Source: Arthrobacter caoxuetaonis
GTDB lineage: Bacteria; Actinomycetota; Actinomycetes; Actinomycetales; Micrococcaceae
Length of the DNA: 64,000 nucleotides
NCBI RefSeq assembly: GCF_023921125.1
Contig: NZ_CP099466.1
Coordinates: 1,860,001 to 1,924,000, forward strand
Reading direction: 5' to 3'
Under the pieces are notes generated by a model. It saw only the letters and a list, made by a program, of their open reading frames with translations, had not been told where the DNA came from and made no database searches. Of the stretch, positions 54,168 to 61,390 are shown piece after piece (position 1 is the first letter of the stretch; each line of letters opens with the position of its first letter). The translations under genes and the position numbers were made by a program.

Positions 54168-54809
54168 TCAGAACCCCAGGATGCGCCGGGCGTCGTCGAT
54201 TCCGGGTGCAGCCCAGCGCACGAATTCGGAGTTGGAACTCAGTGATCGGGTTAGTGCCTTGTCCACGTAGACAATGCCGTTGAGGTGGTCTGTTTCGTGC
54301 TGGACGATCCGTGCCGGCCAGCCGTGGAACTCCCGCCGCCGCGCGATGCCTGCCTCGTCGTCGTAATCCAGCCCCACCGAACGGTGGCGGATGACGACGC
54401 CCTGATAGCCCTCGAAGGACAGGCAGCCTTCGTAGAAGGCTGCGGTCTGCTCATCCAGCGGCTCATAGCGCGGATTCATGATCGTAAAGAAGGGCAGCGG
54501 TGAGCGTTCGCGCAGTTCCGCTGCTTCCGGTTCGGGGGCGTAATTGTCCTCCAGGACTGCGATCCGCAGCGGAATGCCGATCTGCGGCGCGGCCAGTCCC
54601 ACCCCGGGCGCATCGTGCATGACGCGCCGCATGAGGGCAATCAGCGCAGCCAGCTCGTCATCGTTGAGCTGGCCGTCAAACGGCACGGCCGGGCGGCGGA
54701 GGGCGGGGTGCCCCAACTGCACGATCGGCACCAGCTCAGATTCGAGCATGGGCAGGACAAGTTCGCGGATGGCCGTGGACGATTCCGCTGAGGAGGGTTC
54801 GTAGATCAC
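54168..54809 (-). CDS. def: Peptide deformylase
   Basis: Removes the formyl group from nascent proteins. The 213-residue enzyme has the three family motifs: GVGLAAPQIG (motif 1), EGCLSFEG (motif 2, metal Cys) and QHETDHLNG (motif 3, two metal His and the catalytic Glu). The N-terminal extension of about 25 residues is longer than in E. coli Def. It begins with GTG at 54809, which lies 6 bases after a TAGGAT box. It is convergent with the S9 peptidase gene. Confidence 0.95.
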   Translation of the reverse strand: MIYEPSSAESSTAIRELVLPMLESELVPIVQLGHPALRRPAVPFDGQLNDDELAALIALMRRVMHDAPGVGLAAPQIGIPLRIAVLEDNYAPEPEAAELRERSPLPFFTIMNPRYEPLDEQTAAFYEGCLSFEGYQGVVIRHRSVGLDYDDEAGIARRREFHGWPARIVQHETDHLNGIVYVDKALTRSLSSNSEFVRWAAPGIDDARRILGF

Positions 54810-54815
54810 GCGTTA

Positions 54816-54821
54816 ATCCTA
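54816..54821 (-). promoter_or_regulatory. -10 box for leaderless def
   Basis: On the minus strand TAGGAT ends 6 bases before GTG 54809. Confidence 0.45.
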
Positions 54822-54896
54822 GTGGGCGGCAGTGCCAATGCCGGATCCAGCCCTTACCTGCTCCTTTGCCGCCGGGCATGCTCCGGGCATAAGAAA

Positions 54897-54933
54897 GGCC
54901 TGAGGCATCGCTGCCTCAGGCCGGACTTTTTTT
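54897..54933. terminator. Terminator downstream of the DUF4193 gene
   Basis: A perfect 11-pair stem GGCCTGAGGCA / TGCCTCAGGCC (54897-54907 with 54912-54922) has loop TCGC. T7 follows on the plus strand (54927-54933) and TTTCTT on the minus strand, so it can end the minus-strand DUF4193 transcript and any plus-strand read-through. Confidence 0.85.
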
Positions 54934-54958
54934 GCACGCGGGTGCAGGGGAGTGGCTG

Positions 54959-55261
54959 CTAGCCTTCGCAGTCCACGCAGTACTTGTCGCCGTTCTTCTC
55001 CCGTGCAACCTGGGAACGGTGGCGAACGAGGAAGCAGGACATGCAGGTGAACTCATCAGCCTGGGCCGGAACAACCTTGATCAGCAGTTCCTCACCGGAG
55101 AGATCCGCGCCGGGCAGGTCGAACCCGTCGATGGCGTCGGACTCCTCGACATCGATAACCGCTGTCATCGCTCCGCCGCGCTGCTGTGCCTTCAGGCCCT
55201 CCAGCGAGTCGGTGGGCTGGTCTTCTTCCTTGACGCGCGGGGCATCGTAATCGGTAGCCAT
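54959..55261 (-). CDS. DUF4193 family protein
   Basis: A 100-residue acidic protein conserved in Actinobacteria, with a C-terminal zinc-ribbon-like pair FTCMSCFLVRHRSQ and KYCVDCEG. The function is unknown. In mycobacteria (Rv2699c) it lies divergent from the DUF3093 gene near dut; here those neighbours are missing and a recombinase element lies upstream instead. AGGAGT lies 13 bases before the ATG, a little far. A TATGAT -10 box is 44 bases upstream. Confidence 0.9.
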   Translation of the reverse strand: MATDYDAPRVKEEDQPTDSLEGLKAQQRGGAMTAVIDVEESDAIDGFDLPGADLSGEELLIKVVPAQADEFTCMSCFLVRHRSQVAREKNGDKYCVDCEG

Positions 55262-55305
55262 GTGTAGTGCTGTACTCCTGAATTTGTGGGGGGGTTCGAG
55301 CGTAG

Positions 55306-55311
55306 ATCATA
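55306..55311 (-). promoter_or_regulatory. -10 box of the DUF4193 gene
   Basis: TATGAT on the minus strand, 44 bases before the ATG at 55261. It marks the last clearly native base run before the mobile element. Confidence 0.4.
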
Positions 55312-55528
55312 TAGCTGAAGCAGCCGATCACACCAAACGGCCGCCGCTTGGGTCGGAATGAGGCGTCCGGGGAGTCCGAATGGTCAGTTCCCTTCCTGAA
55401 GAAGCCGACACGGCCTGCGGCCCGGAGTGCCTGATGGGTCTTCCTGCAGACAATCCCCTTGCATTTACAGGTCGACGCCCGTACAACGACGCTTCCCCTG
55501 GAAATGTTCCCGGACGATCAGCGATGCG

Positions 55529-55820
55529 TTATGTCAACCCGTTCCAGGGCAGGCGAGGCTTCACGGGGGATTATGTCAACCAGAAATGGGCCGCCCAACA
55601 AACGCCAACATGACGAGAAACACGCAAGGACCTTTTACAATCCGGGAGTTCCGAGTCTGGTGTTACAAGAGTGGCCGGGCACGGAGCTTCAGCCGGGGCG
55701 CTGTTGAATGCCGCAGACGGGCCGGCGAGCCGCTTGGTACAAACGGCGGCAATAATGTGAGGCAGGCCACTTTCAGGCCCTGTTCTTTAACGCCGATAAT
55801 CTACATTATGTCAACTAGAA
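55529..55820 (+). repeat. Three direct repeats TTATGTCAACC near the left end
   Basis: Copies at 55529-55539, 55571-55585 (extended TTATGTCAACCAGAA) and 55806-55820 (TTATGTCAACTAGAA). Start-to-start spacing is 42 and 235 bases. They may be arm-type recombinase binding sites; no copies were noticed elsewhere in the window. Confidence 0.6.
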
Positions 55821-56004
55821 GACGGCACATTCCAGGAAAGTGCGAATAGGCCGGTCCGCTGACACCTGCCCCGTTTGGCGCGTGAATCCGGGGAACAAGG
55901 CGTAATGACAGCCCGAAGAAGAACGCTGGATGATTCTTCATCCACGCGGGCGGCCTGCCCAAACCGGCGTCTGACTAGGCGTTTTAGTACGACGATTGAC
56001 CAAG

Positions 56005-56021
56005 TTCGCATAATATGCGAA
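56005..56021. promoter_or_regulatory. Perfect palindrome upstream of the recombinase gene
   Basis: TTCGCATA and TATGCGAA meet around a single central A. Another TTCGCA half-site follows at 56025-56030. It ends 27 bases before ATG 56049 and is a good operator candidate for the element's own HTH protein. Confidence 0.6.
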
Positions 56022-56048
56022 AGTTTCGCACATGACGCAGAGACGAAC

Positions 56049-57164
56049 ATGACGGGTTTACCGCCCGGGGTTGTCCCCCTTCAGCTGGCCCAGGGCCTGC
56101 CCGTACTCCATCCCGAGGAACTTGTGTGGGTGGAGATGCTCAATGGATGGTGCAACCAGCAGCTCGGCCGCAACCTGTCCTTCACGACAATCGACCAGCG
56201 AATCGCGAACATCGAACGGTTCAGGCGGTTCACGGAAAAGTACCCGTGGCACTGGGAGGTGACAGACATGGATGACTTCTCCCTGGAACTTCGCGGGGTC
56301 CGCGGTGTTAGCCACTCGACGATGCTCAACTATCAAGGATCGGTCCGGCTCTTCATGGAGTATGTGACTGATTCAAGTTACGGCTGGGCTGAAGAGTGCC
56401 TGAAGCGGTTCGGAACCCATCCTGCGCAAATAGCCTTCGAATGGAACACGGCAAGGCATCGCGAAGACTCTATGGGCGGTCCGAAGAAGCGCCCCTACAC
56501 CCGGGAAGAATTGCAGGTCCTCTTCGACTGCGCGGACAACCATGTCGTGGCTGCCCAGCGGTCCGGCCACAAAGGCTGGGCGGCCTGGTTCAGGCTCGCA
56601 ACGATGATGAAAACTGCCTACGCATGGGGACTGAGACGCAATGAGGTCCGGCAACTGGAGCTGGCGGACTTCGGGCGCAACCCGGCCGCCAAAAGCTTCC
56701 GGGGTTTCGGGATGGTTTACGTGCGCCATGGGAAAGCCAAGGCCGGATCGCCGCCCAAGCACCGAACGGTCGTCACCGTGCCCCAAGCCGATTGGGCAGT
56801 CGACTGTCTCCGGGACTGGATCGATGACATCCGGCCCCGAATCGGCTCAGCGCAGACCAACGACTACGTATTCCCATCCGAGCGCAACGGAGCGATGACG
56901 GCTGATGCCCTCAGCCGGGCATTCACCGTCATCCGGAGAGAAGCAGGCCTTGGCGACGGCCTGGACTTCCACTCACTGCGCCGCTCCTACGTCACACACC
57001 TTATCGAGGACGGATACGACGCGTTCTTCGTGCAGCAACAGGTCGGGCATGAACATGGTTCCACCACGTCGATCTACACTGGCGTATCCCCCGATTACCG
57101 GAACCGTGTGGTGCAGCAAGCCTTCAACCAAATGGCTGCCGAACTAGGCCAGACAGCGGAATGA
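56049..57164 (+). CDS. Tyrosine recombinase/integrase of the element (TnpA-like)
   Basis: A 371-residue site-specific recombinase. The N-terminal SAM-like DNA-binding domain is at about residues 20-110 (HPEELVWVEMLNGWCNQQLG; TMLNYQGSVRLFMEYVT). The catalytic domain has Arg in AYAWGLRRNEVRQLELAD, the beta-hairpin lysine region VRHGKAKAGSPPK, H308-x-x-R311 in HSLRRSYVTHL, H334 in VGHEH and the nucleophile Y343 in TTSIYTGVS. All catalytic residues are present, so the enzyme looks active. ATG 56049 was chosen because it places the start at the family N-terminus, after the palindrome; an ATG at 55905 would add 48 residues across that palindrome. The HTH gene follows 10 bases after the stop. Confidence 0.88.
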   Translation: MTGLPPGVVPLQLAQGLPVLHPEELVWVEMLNGWCNQQLGRNLSFTTIDQRIANIERFRRFTEKYPWHWEVTDMDDFSLELRGVRGVSHSTMLNYQGSVRLFMEYVTDSSYGWAEECLKRFGTHPAQIAFEWNTARHREDSMGGPKKRPYTREELQVLFDCADNHVVAAQRSGHKGWAAWFRLATMMKTAYAWGLRRNEVRQLELADFGRNPAAKSFRGFGMVYVRHGKAKAGSPPKHRTVVTVPQADWAVDCLRDWIDDIRPRIGSAQTNDYVFPSERNGAMTADALSRAFTVIRREAGLGDGLDFHSLRRSYVTHLIEDGYDAFFVQQQVGHEHGSTTSIYTGVSPDYRNRVVQQAFNQMAAELGQTAE

Positions 57165-57174
57165 GAGGCAGAGA

Positions 57175-57516
57175 ATGAATCGGCGTATCGAACACAAATG
57201 GCGGCTCCGGGAGATCATGGCAGCCAGAGGCCTGAACAACATTTCAGACCTGCTCCCCTTGCTCACCGACCGCGGCATCACCTTGTCGGACTCACAGATA
57301 TACCGGCTGGTAGGGCAGAAGCCGGAACGTATGTCATTGGCGCTGCTGGGTGCGATTACCGACGCCCTGGAATGCTCCGTCGAGGATCTCTGCCACTTCG
57401 AAGCGGTATCATCCAACAGCCGGCTTCGACGGACCGTTGGCAGCACGGCCGAGCCCATATCGCTGAATGAAACCATCCGGCCACGGCGTGCCCGGATCCG
57501 CCCCACCGACCGATGA
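57175..57516 (+). CDS. Small XRE-type HTH protein of the element (TnpC-like position)
   Basis: A 113-residue protein. Residues about 10-70 form a Cro/XRE helix-turn-helix (WRLREIMAARGLNNISDLLP; ITLSDSQIYRLVGQKPERMS). The C-terminal tail is basic and probably disordered (RRTVGSTAEP, RPRRARIRP). It may repress the recombinase operon or assist recombination, as the small third protein does in Tn554-like elements (inference). The next gene overlaps its stop by 4 bases (ATGA), so the three genes are one translation unit. Confidence 0.82.
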   Translation: MNRRIEHKWRLREIMAARGLNNISDLLPLLTDRGITLSDSQIYRLVGQKPERMSLALLGAITDALECSVEDLCHFEAVSSNSRLRRTVGSTAEPISLNETIRPRRARIRPTDR

Positions 57517-58976
57517 ACAGCAGTCCCCGGACCTGCGCCCGCTGCACCCGCACAGGTGTGAAGTTTGCCGTCACGTGGCCGGAAGGCAGCATCTGCCGGC
57601 GCTGTCATCAGCGGATCACTCGCATCCACGGGGTCTGCCCCGGCTGCGGGGAACAGCGGCTCCTGCCCGGCCTCTCCCCTTCCGGGGAGACTGTTTGCGT
57701 GGATTGCGCCCAAATTCCGGCAAACTTCCACTGCACCAGGTGTGGAGTTGAGGATGAGCCGGTCCGGACGGGTCTCTGCGCGCGTTGCTGCCTGAAAGAT
57801 GACCTCGGAGATCTGCTGCGCGATGAGCACGGCGGCATCGCTGAGCATATGCTCCCGCTTTATCGGGCACTAACAACACAAGCGAACGCGCGCAGTGCCA
57901 GGGTCTGGATGATTACCAATAAGCCGGCGAAAGAGCTGCTGCGCGCCCTGGGGACCGGCTCAGCCTCCCTCACACACGAAACATTTACTCAGCACCCGAC
58001 ACCGGGAAAAGTTCAGCATCTGCGCAAACTGATGATGAGTTTGGAAATGATCGAGGAACGCAACGGGCGCATCGAACGGTTTGAAATCTGGCTCGACCAG
58101 AAGTTGCTGAAAGTCCCCTCCCCGAAGCGCAAGCGGCTAATCGCGCAATTCGCGAGGTTCGTCCACTTGAACCGGATGCGCCATCTGGCCAGCCACAACA
58201 GCCTCAAGGAAGGCACCCTGCTGAGTGCTCGTCAGTCCACCTCGACGGCCATCGAGTTCCTCGAGTTCTTGGACGGGCGCGGAAAGGACCCTGGTGAATG
58301 CACCCAGGAGGACATCAACGATTGGCTGGCGGGAGGGCCAACAACCCGAAGCCTCGCCCGCACGTTCGCCAGATGGGCCATGGGAGCCCGGCACATCCCT
58401 AAACTCGACTTCCCGTACCGCGTAGCCAAGACGCTTCCCCGACTTAGCCAAGACCGTCGTCTGGAGTTGATTCGCCGTGCTCTAGACGATGATGAACTTG
58501 ACTCCGGCGACCGCGCTGCATGCCTACTCATGCTCCTCTTCGGCCAGCCCCTCACGCGAGTCGCCGCCATGAAGATGGAGCAGTTTTTGCACTCCGACGA
58601 CGGTGGTTTGCAGGTCGTTTTCGGCGAGGACCCGATCGAAGTCCCAGCCGTTTTCAGCCCAGTCTTCAAGGACTACCTCGCCAACCGGCCAAATACGAAT
58701 ACCGCCTCCAACCCAGGCTCGCCCTGGTGCTTTCCCGGATTCAGCCCGGGCGAGCACATTAGCGCGAACCGCCTCATGATTCGATTGCGTGAGGTGGGAA
58801 TCGATTTGCAGGGAGCAAAGAATGCAACCCTCCAGGAACTTGTCCTGTTGATACCGCCGGCCATTGCAGCCGATGCCTTGGGCTACAGCTATCAGGTGAT
58901 GGACATCCACGAACAACGCGCTGGTGCCCGCTGGAAGGCGTACCCCGAACTTGTGAGATCCCAAAGCAAGGACTAA
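57513..58976 (+). CDS. Zinc-finger tyrosine-recombinase-like protein (TnpB-like), degenerate
   Basis: A 487-residue protein. The first 95 residues have twelve cysteines in six CxxC pairs (CARC, CRRC, CPGC, CVDC, CTRC, CARC), probably three zinc ribbons. A phage-integrase-type fold follows: residues about 195-280 are the N-terminal SAM-like region, and ACLLMLLFGQPLTRVAAMKM carries the first catalytic Arg position. The usual HxxR box is replaced by QELVLLIPPAIAADALGYS, and no clear nucleophilic tyrosine follows. It probably does not cut DNA itself but acts with the first recombinase (inference). Its last 41 codons lie in the 226-base repeat found again at 61165. Confidence 0.8.
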   Translation: MNSSPRTCARCTRTGVKFAVTWPEGSICRRCHQRITRIHGVCPGCGEQRLLPGLSPSGETVCVDCAQIPANFHCTRCGVEDEPVRTGLCARCCLKDDLGDLLRDEHGGIAEHMLPLYRALTTQANARSARVWMITNKPAKELLRALGTGSASLTHETFTQHPTPGKVQHLRKLMMSLEMIEERNGRIERFEIWLDQKLLKVPSPKRKRLIAQFARFVHLNRMRHLASHNSLKEGTLLSARQSTSTAIEFLEFLDGRGKDPGECTQEDINDWLAGGPTTRSLARTFARWAMGARHIPKLDFPYRVAKTLPRLSQDRRLELIRRALDDDELDSGDRAACLLMLLFGQPLTRVAAMKMEQFLHSDDGGLQVVFGEDPIEVPAVFSPVFKDYLANRPNTNTASNPGSPWCFPGFSPGEHISANRLMIRLREVGIDLQGAKNATLQELVLLIPPAIAADALGYSYQVMDIHEQRAGARWKAYPELVRSQSKD

Positions 58977-59078
58977 TCAGGGATGGCGGCCCCAGCCACC
59001 CTGACACGCGCCGGAACCGAAGAATCGGCCCGAAGTGGTAGGAATTGGCCGGTTAGGCAAATGCCGGGTTACCAGTAG
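58853..59078. repeat. 226-base direct repeat, copy 1 (element right end)
   Basis: Identical to 61165-61390 except for A at 59060 versus C at 61372. It contains the last 41 codons of the zinc-finger recombinase gene and about 100 bases after its stop. Sequences differ completely outside both copies. Confidence 0.95.
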
Positions 59079-59209
59079 GCCAGTACCACTTAGCCCCTAT
59101 CCGGAGGAGTTTCCGACACGGCCTTTTTAAATCCGAGCCAGGAATGCAGATGCTGCGGCCGCCGTGAAGGCGCGACGAATTGCGGTAACTACCATGTATC
59201 CCCCTAGGT

Positions 59210-59695
59210 ATGGCTGCCAAAGTCGGCAGGTGCGGCAGAGTCTACGTAAAAAATGGCTACGATATTCGGACCGATGAAAGGGGTGTAAAATACTCGATTC
59301 CAGAAACCGAGCCCCAGGGCTCAATGAATGGTGCGTTCTACCTGCCAAAGGATGCTCCGGCGTCAGGCGAGGTGAGCATTATGGGTACTGTCGATGGCAA
59401 TTGCGGGACGGCCACCCTCACCGGCGCCGGTAAGAGCTTTTTCACTGCATACGCCATAAAGCCGTGGTTCGGTGCGGCGTTCAAACACACTTGGCGAGTT
59501 GCCGTGTCATCATCGTCGGGTTATCAGGTCTACAACCTTGACGGGTTCGCACCTCTAATTGGCAACTGGTCCACCAGCCGCTCCATCTCGTTCGCCGGCA
59601 AACCCTACAACGGGTGGGTCTCCACCGGCACCGTGACCACCCGGATTGGTGCTGTCTGCGGTTCGATGACGCCCGGGGACCTCTGGTACTCGTAA
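59210..59695 (+). CDS. Unknown protein, possibly a secreted protein without its signal peptide
   Basis: A 161-residue frame. The second half is rich in G, S, T, F and Y and looks like a beta-rich extracellular domain (FFTAYAIKPWFGAAFKHTWR; GYQVYNLDGFAPLIGNWS), with two cysteines (NCGTATL, AVCGSM) that could form a disulfide. No signal peptide or good ribosome site precedes ATG 59210, so the gene may have lost its 5' end. It lies just right of the element's copy-1 end, in the segment between the two repeats. The function is unknown; a stem-loop follows the stop. Confidence 0.5.
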   Translation: MAAKVGRCGRVYVKNGYDIRTDERGVKYSIPETEPQGSMNGAFYLPKDAPASGEVSIMGTVDGNCGTATLTGAGKSFFTAYAIKPWFGAAFKHTWRVAVSSSSGYQVYNLDGFAPLIGNWSTSRSISFAGKPYNGWVSTGTVTTRIGAVCGSMTPGDLWYS

Positions 59696-59703
59696 AGACG
59701 GCA

Positions 59704-59746
59704 CAGAGGCCCCGATTGGAGAGGACATTTCCGATCGGGGCCTCTG
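59704..59746 (+). terminator. Stem-loop after the gene at 59210
   Basis: Arms CAGAGGCCCCGAT and ATCGGGGCCTCTG (13 pairs, 59704-59716 with 59734-59746). No T-run follows. Confidence 0.6.
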
Positions 59747-59838
59747 GCTTGAAGCGAACCATTTACTGAAGGCAAGCCGAATGCGATGCTGGGCACCATC
59801 GACCAGTCTCGGTCCGTCCGACAAAGGAAGGAGTCGCT

Positions 59839-60450
59839 ATGCGGGGAATAAGGCATAAACGGGGGACTGTTTGGCCAGAGGATATGGCCATCCGGATTGA
59901 CGACCACGCGCAGAATCTGAAGATGCTGCTCTTCATCCGGCAGGCCTGGATGATCGCCCAGCACATCGAGATCCCGGAACTCAGCCCTGTGCCTTCGATA
60001 GGTGCATCTAAGATCCCGGAGTCCGCACGCCGCGAGGTGTGGGACGAACGCTGGAAGCAGGAATGGGGCCGCAGCTGGGCCTGGTTCAATGTGAGCAGGG
60101 TTCAAGATGCGCCACTCTCACAGGAAGAGATGCAGAATCTCTCCAGTCCTGGGCAGGGGCTGCACCCGATTGTGCCACCGTTCTGGCCAGTCGAATACGG
60201 CGAAGACGGGTTAGACCTGGTGGCCTTCAGCGCCTGGGACAGACAGACAATGCCGGACTTCCCTTCCAGCTCCGAACAAGATAGCCTTCCGGCGCTGGTC
60301 AAGGCATGGCAAGACGGGCTTACGACAATCATCGTGCTCCCCTATTTGGGGTACTTCGCTCAGCGTCTAAACGACAGCCACCTAGTCGTCTCAGCTGAGA
60401 CAAGGAATGACCCGGAGCTCTACACTCGTGCGCTCCAAACTCGCCGCTGA
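59839..60450 (+). CDS. Unknown protein, possible cargo of the accessory segment
   Basis: A 203-residue soluble protein, rich in W, P and acidic residues, with no recognised domain, signal peptide or membrane helix. Notable parts are WPEDMAIRIDDHAQNLKMLL, REVWDERWKQEWGRSWAWFN and a Pro-rich middle (LHPIVPPFWPVEYGEDGLD). A good AAGGAG ribosome site lies about 7 bases before the ATG, so it is probably translated. It lies between the recombinase element and the fabG remnant and may have arrived with the mobile DNA. No function can be given. Confidence 0.6.
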   Translation: MRGIRHKRGTVWPEDMAIRIDDHAQNLKMLLFIRQAWMIAQHIEIPELSPVPSIGASKIPESARREVWDERWKQEWGRSWAWFNVSRVQDAPLSQEEMQNLSSPGQGLHPIVPPFWPVEYGEDGLDLVAFSAWDRQTMPDFPSSSEQDSLPALVKAWQDGLTTIIVLPYLGYFAQRLNDSHLVVSAETRNDPELYTRALQTRR

Positions 60451-60506
60451 TGCCGAGTAATGCGCAGCCACCAGAGAGTATCGGGCTACTTGTACGGGCC
60501 CGGCAC

Positions 60507-60535
60507 CCCGCGCCGGCCGCAAGTCCCGGCGCGGG
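60507..60535 (-). terminator. Stem-loop after the fabG pseudogene
   Basis: Arms CCCGCGCCGG and CCGGCGCGGG (60507-60516 with 60526-60535) lie 20 bases beyond the fabG stop on the minus strand. There is no T-run; it is probably the former fabG terminator. Confidence 0.5.
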
Positions 60536-60554
60536 CAGGAGAGCGCGGCTGCCG

Positions 60555-61164
60555 CTAGTGCCCCATGCTGCCGCCGCCGTCGCCGTCGACGGGGATGACA
60601 GCTCCGGAGATGTAAGGGGCTTCATCGGAGGATAGCCAGCGGATCACCCGGGCGATCTCTTCCGGCTCAGCAAAGCGTCCCGCCGGGATTCCTTCGAGAT
60701 AGTGGGCCTGCATCTCGTCGGAGACTTCGTTGAACATGTCGGTCTTCACGAAGCCGGGCATGATGACGTTCGCAGTGATCCCCCTGGACCCCAGCTCCCG
60801 CGTCAGGGACCGTGCGATGCCGATGAGCCCGGCCTTGGACGCTGAGTAGTTGATCTGGCCGGCGGCGCCGTAGATAGCGGACACGGATGAGACCAGGACG
60901 ATGCGCCCGCTGCGCTTTTCATCATGCCCTTGGACGCGCGCTTCACGGCACGGAAAGCGCCGGTGAGGTTGGTGTCGACGACGGAGGTGAAGTCCTCCTC
61001 GCAAATGCGCAGGAGCAGCTTGTCGTTGGCGATTCCGGCGTTGGCCACCAGGACGTCCACGGGGCCATGGGCTGCTTCGACTTCCTTGAAGGCTTCGTCG
61101 ATGCTTTCTGAGTCCGTGACATCAGCCCGGACGGCCAGGATGCCTTCGGGCAGGTCGGCGTCGG
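60555..61164 (-). pseudogene. fabG: Broken fabG (3-oxoacyl-ACP reductase), 5'-truncated and frameshifted
   Basis: This is the remains of a MabA/FabG-type reductase of fatty-acid synthesis. Reading down from 61164 gives ILAVRADVTDSESIDEAF, VDVLVANAGIANDKLLLR and TNLTGAFRAVKRASKGMM. The frame then shifts at an A4 run near 60918 and resumes as RSGRIVLVSSVSAIYG, INYSASKAGLIGIARSL and ISGAVIPVDGDGGGSMGH. The catalytic Ser, Tyr and Lys codons survive, but the first 35-40 codons with the NAD(P)-binding TGxxxGIG loop are missing, replaced by the second copy of the element end. Either defect alone would inactivate it. The A-run change could be a sequencing error; the truncation is not easily explained that way. 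Confidence 0.85.
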
Positions 61165-61390
61165 ACCGCCGGCCATTGCAGCCGATGCCTTGGGCTACAG
61201 CTATCAGGTGATGGACATCCACGAACAACGCGCTGGTGCCCGCTGGAAGGCGTACCCCGAACTTGTGAGATCCCAAAGCAAGGACTAATCAGGGATGGCG
61301 GCCCCAGCCACCCTGACACGCGCCGGAACCGAAGAATCGGCCCGAAGTGGTAGGAATTGGCCGGTTAGGCACATGCCGGGTTACCAGTAG
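61165..61390. repeat. 226-base direct repeat, copy 2 (orphan element right end)
   Basis: A second copy of 58853-59078 with one mismatch (61372). It joins the truncated 5' side of fabG directly and is all that remains of another element copy. The offset between copies is exactly 2312 bases. Confidence 0.95.

Larger units (their letters stand above)
55312..56048. other. Non-coding left part of the recombinase element
   Basis: About 740 bases with no convincing gene. It holds three copies of TTATGTCAACC, a perfect 17-base palindrome at 56005-56021 and AT-richer patches, all unlike the flanking core DNA. The expected divergent neighbour of DUF4193 (DUF3093) is not recognisable here. The exact left end of the element cannot be fixed. 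Confidence 0.55.
55312..59078 (+). mobile_element. Three-gene tyrosine-recombinase element (Tn554-like organisation)
   Basis: The module contains an active-looking tyrosine recombinase, a small HTH protein and a zinc-finger recombinase-like protein, in the order that resembles TnpA-TnpC-TnpB of Tn554 (comparison by organisation only). The right end can be placed at or close to 59078, because the last 226 bases recur at 61165-61390 and similarity stops at the same base in both copies (…ACCAGTAG). The left end is somewhere between 55312 and 55530. No terminal inverted repeats were found, as in Tn554. Such trios are common in actinobacterial genomes. Confidence 0.7.

Noticed and set aside
55996..56016. 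TTGACC ... TAATAT as a promoter for the recombinase gene
   Set aside because: The spacer is only 9 bases, far too short; TAATAT is the centre of the palindrome instead.
59127..59192. A minus-strand 22-codon frame starting MVVTAIRRAF with a GGGGGA site, resembling a signal peptide
   Set aside because: It stops at once after the hydrophobic part and no mature domain follows in any frame; probably chance or a dead remnant.
60803..61276. A minus-strand frame that joins antisense of the repeat to the fabG remnant
   Set aside because: Its first 37 codons are the antisense of the zinc-finger recombinase 3' end. It is not a real fabG N-terminus and the frame still breaks at the A-run, so fabG was called a pseudogene.
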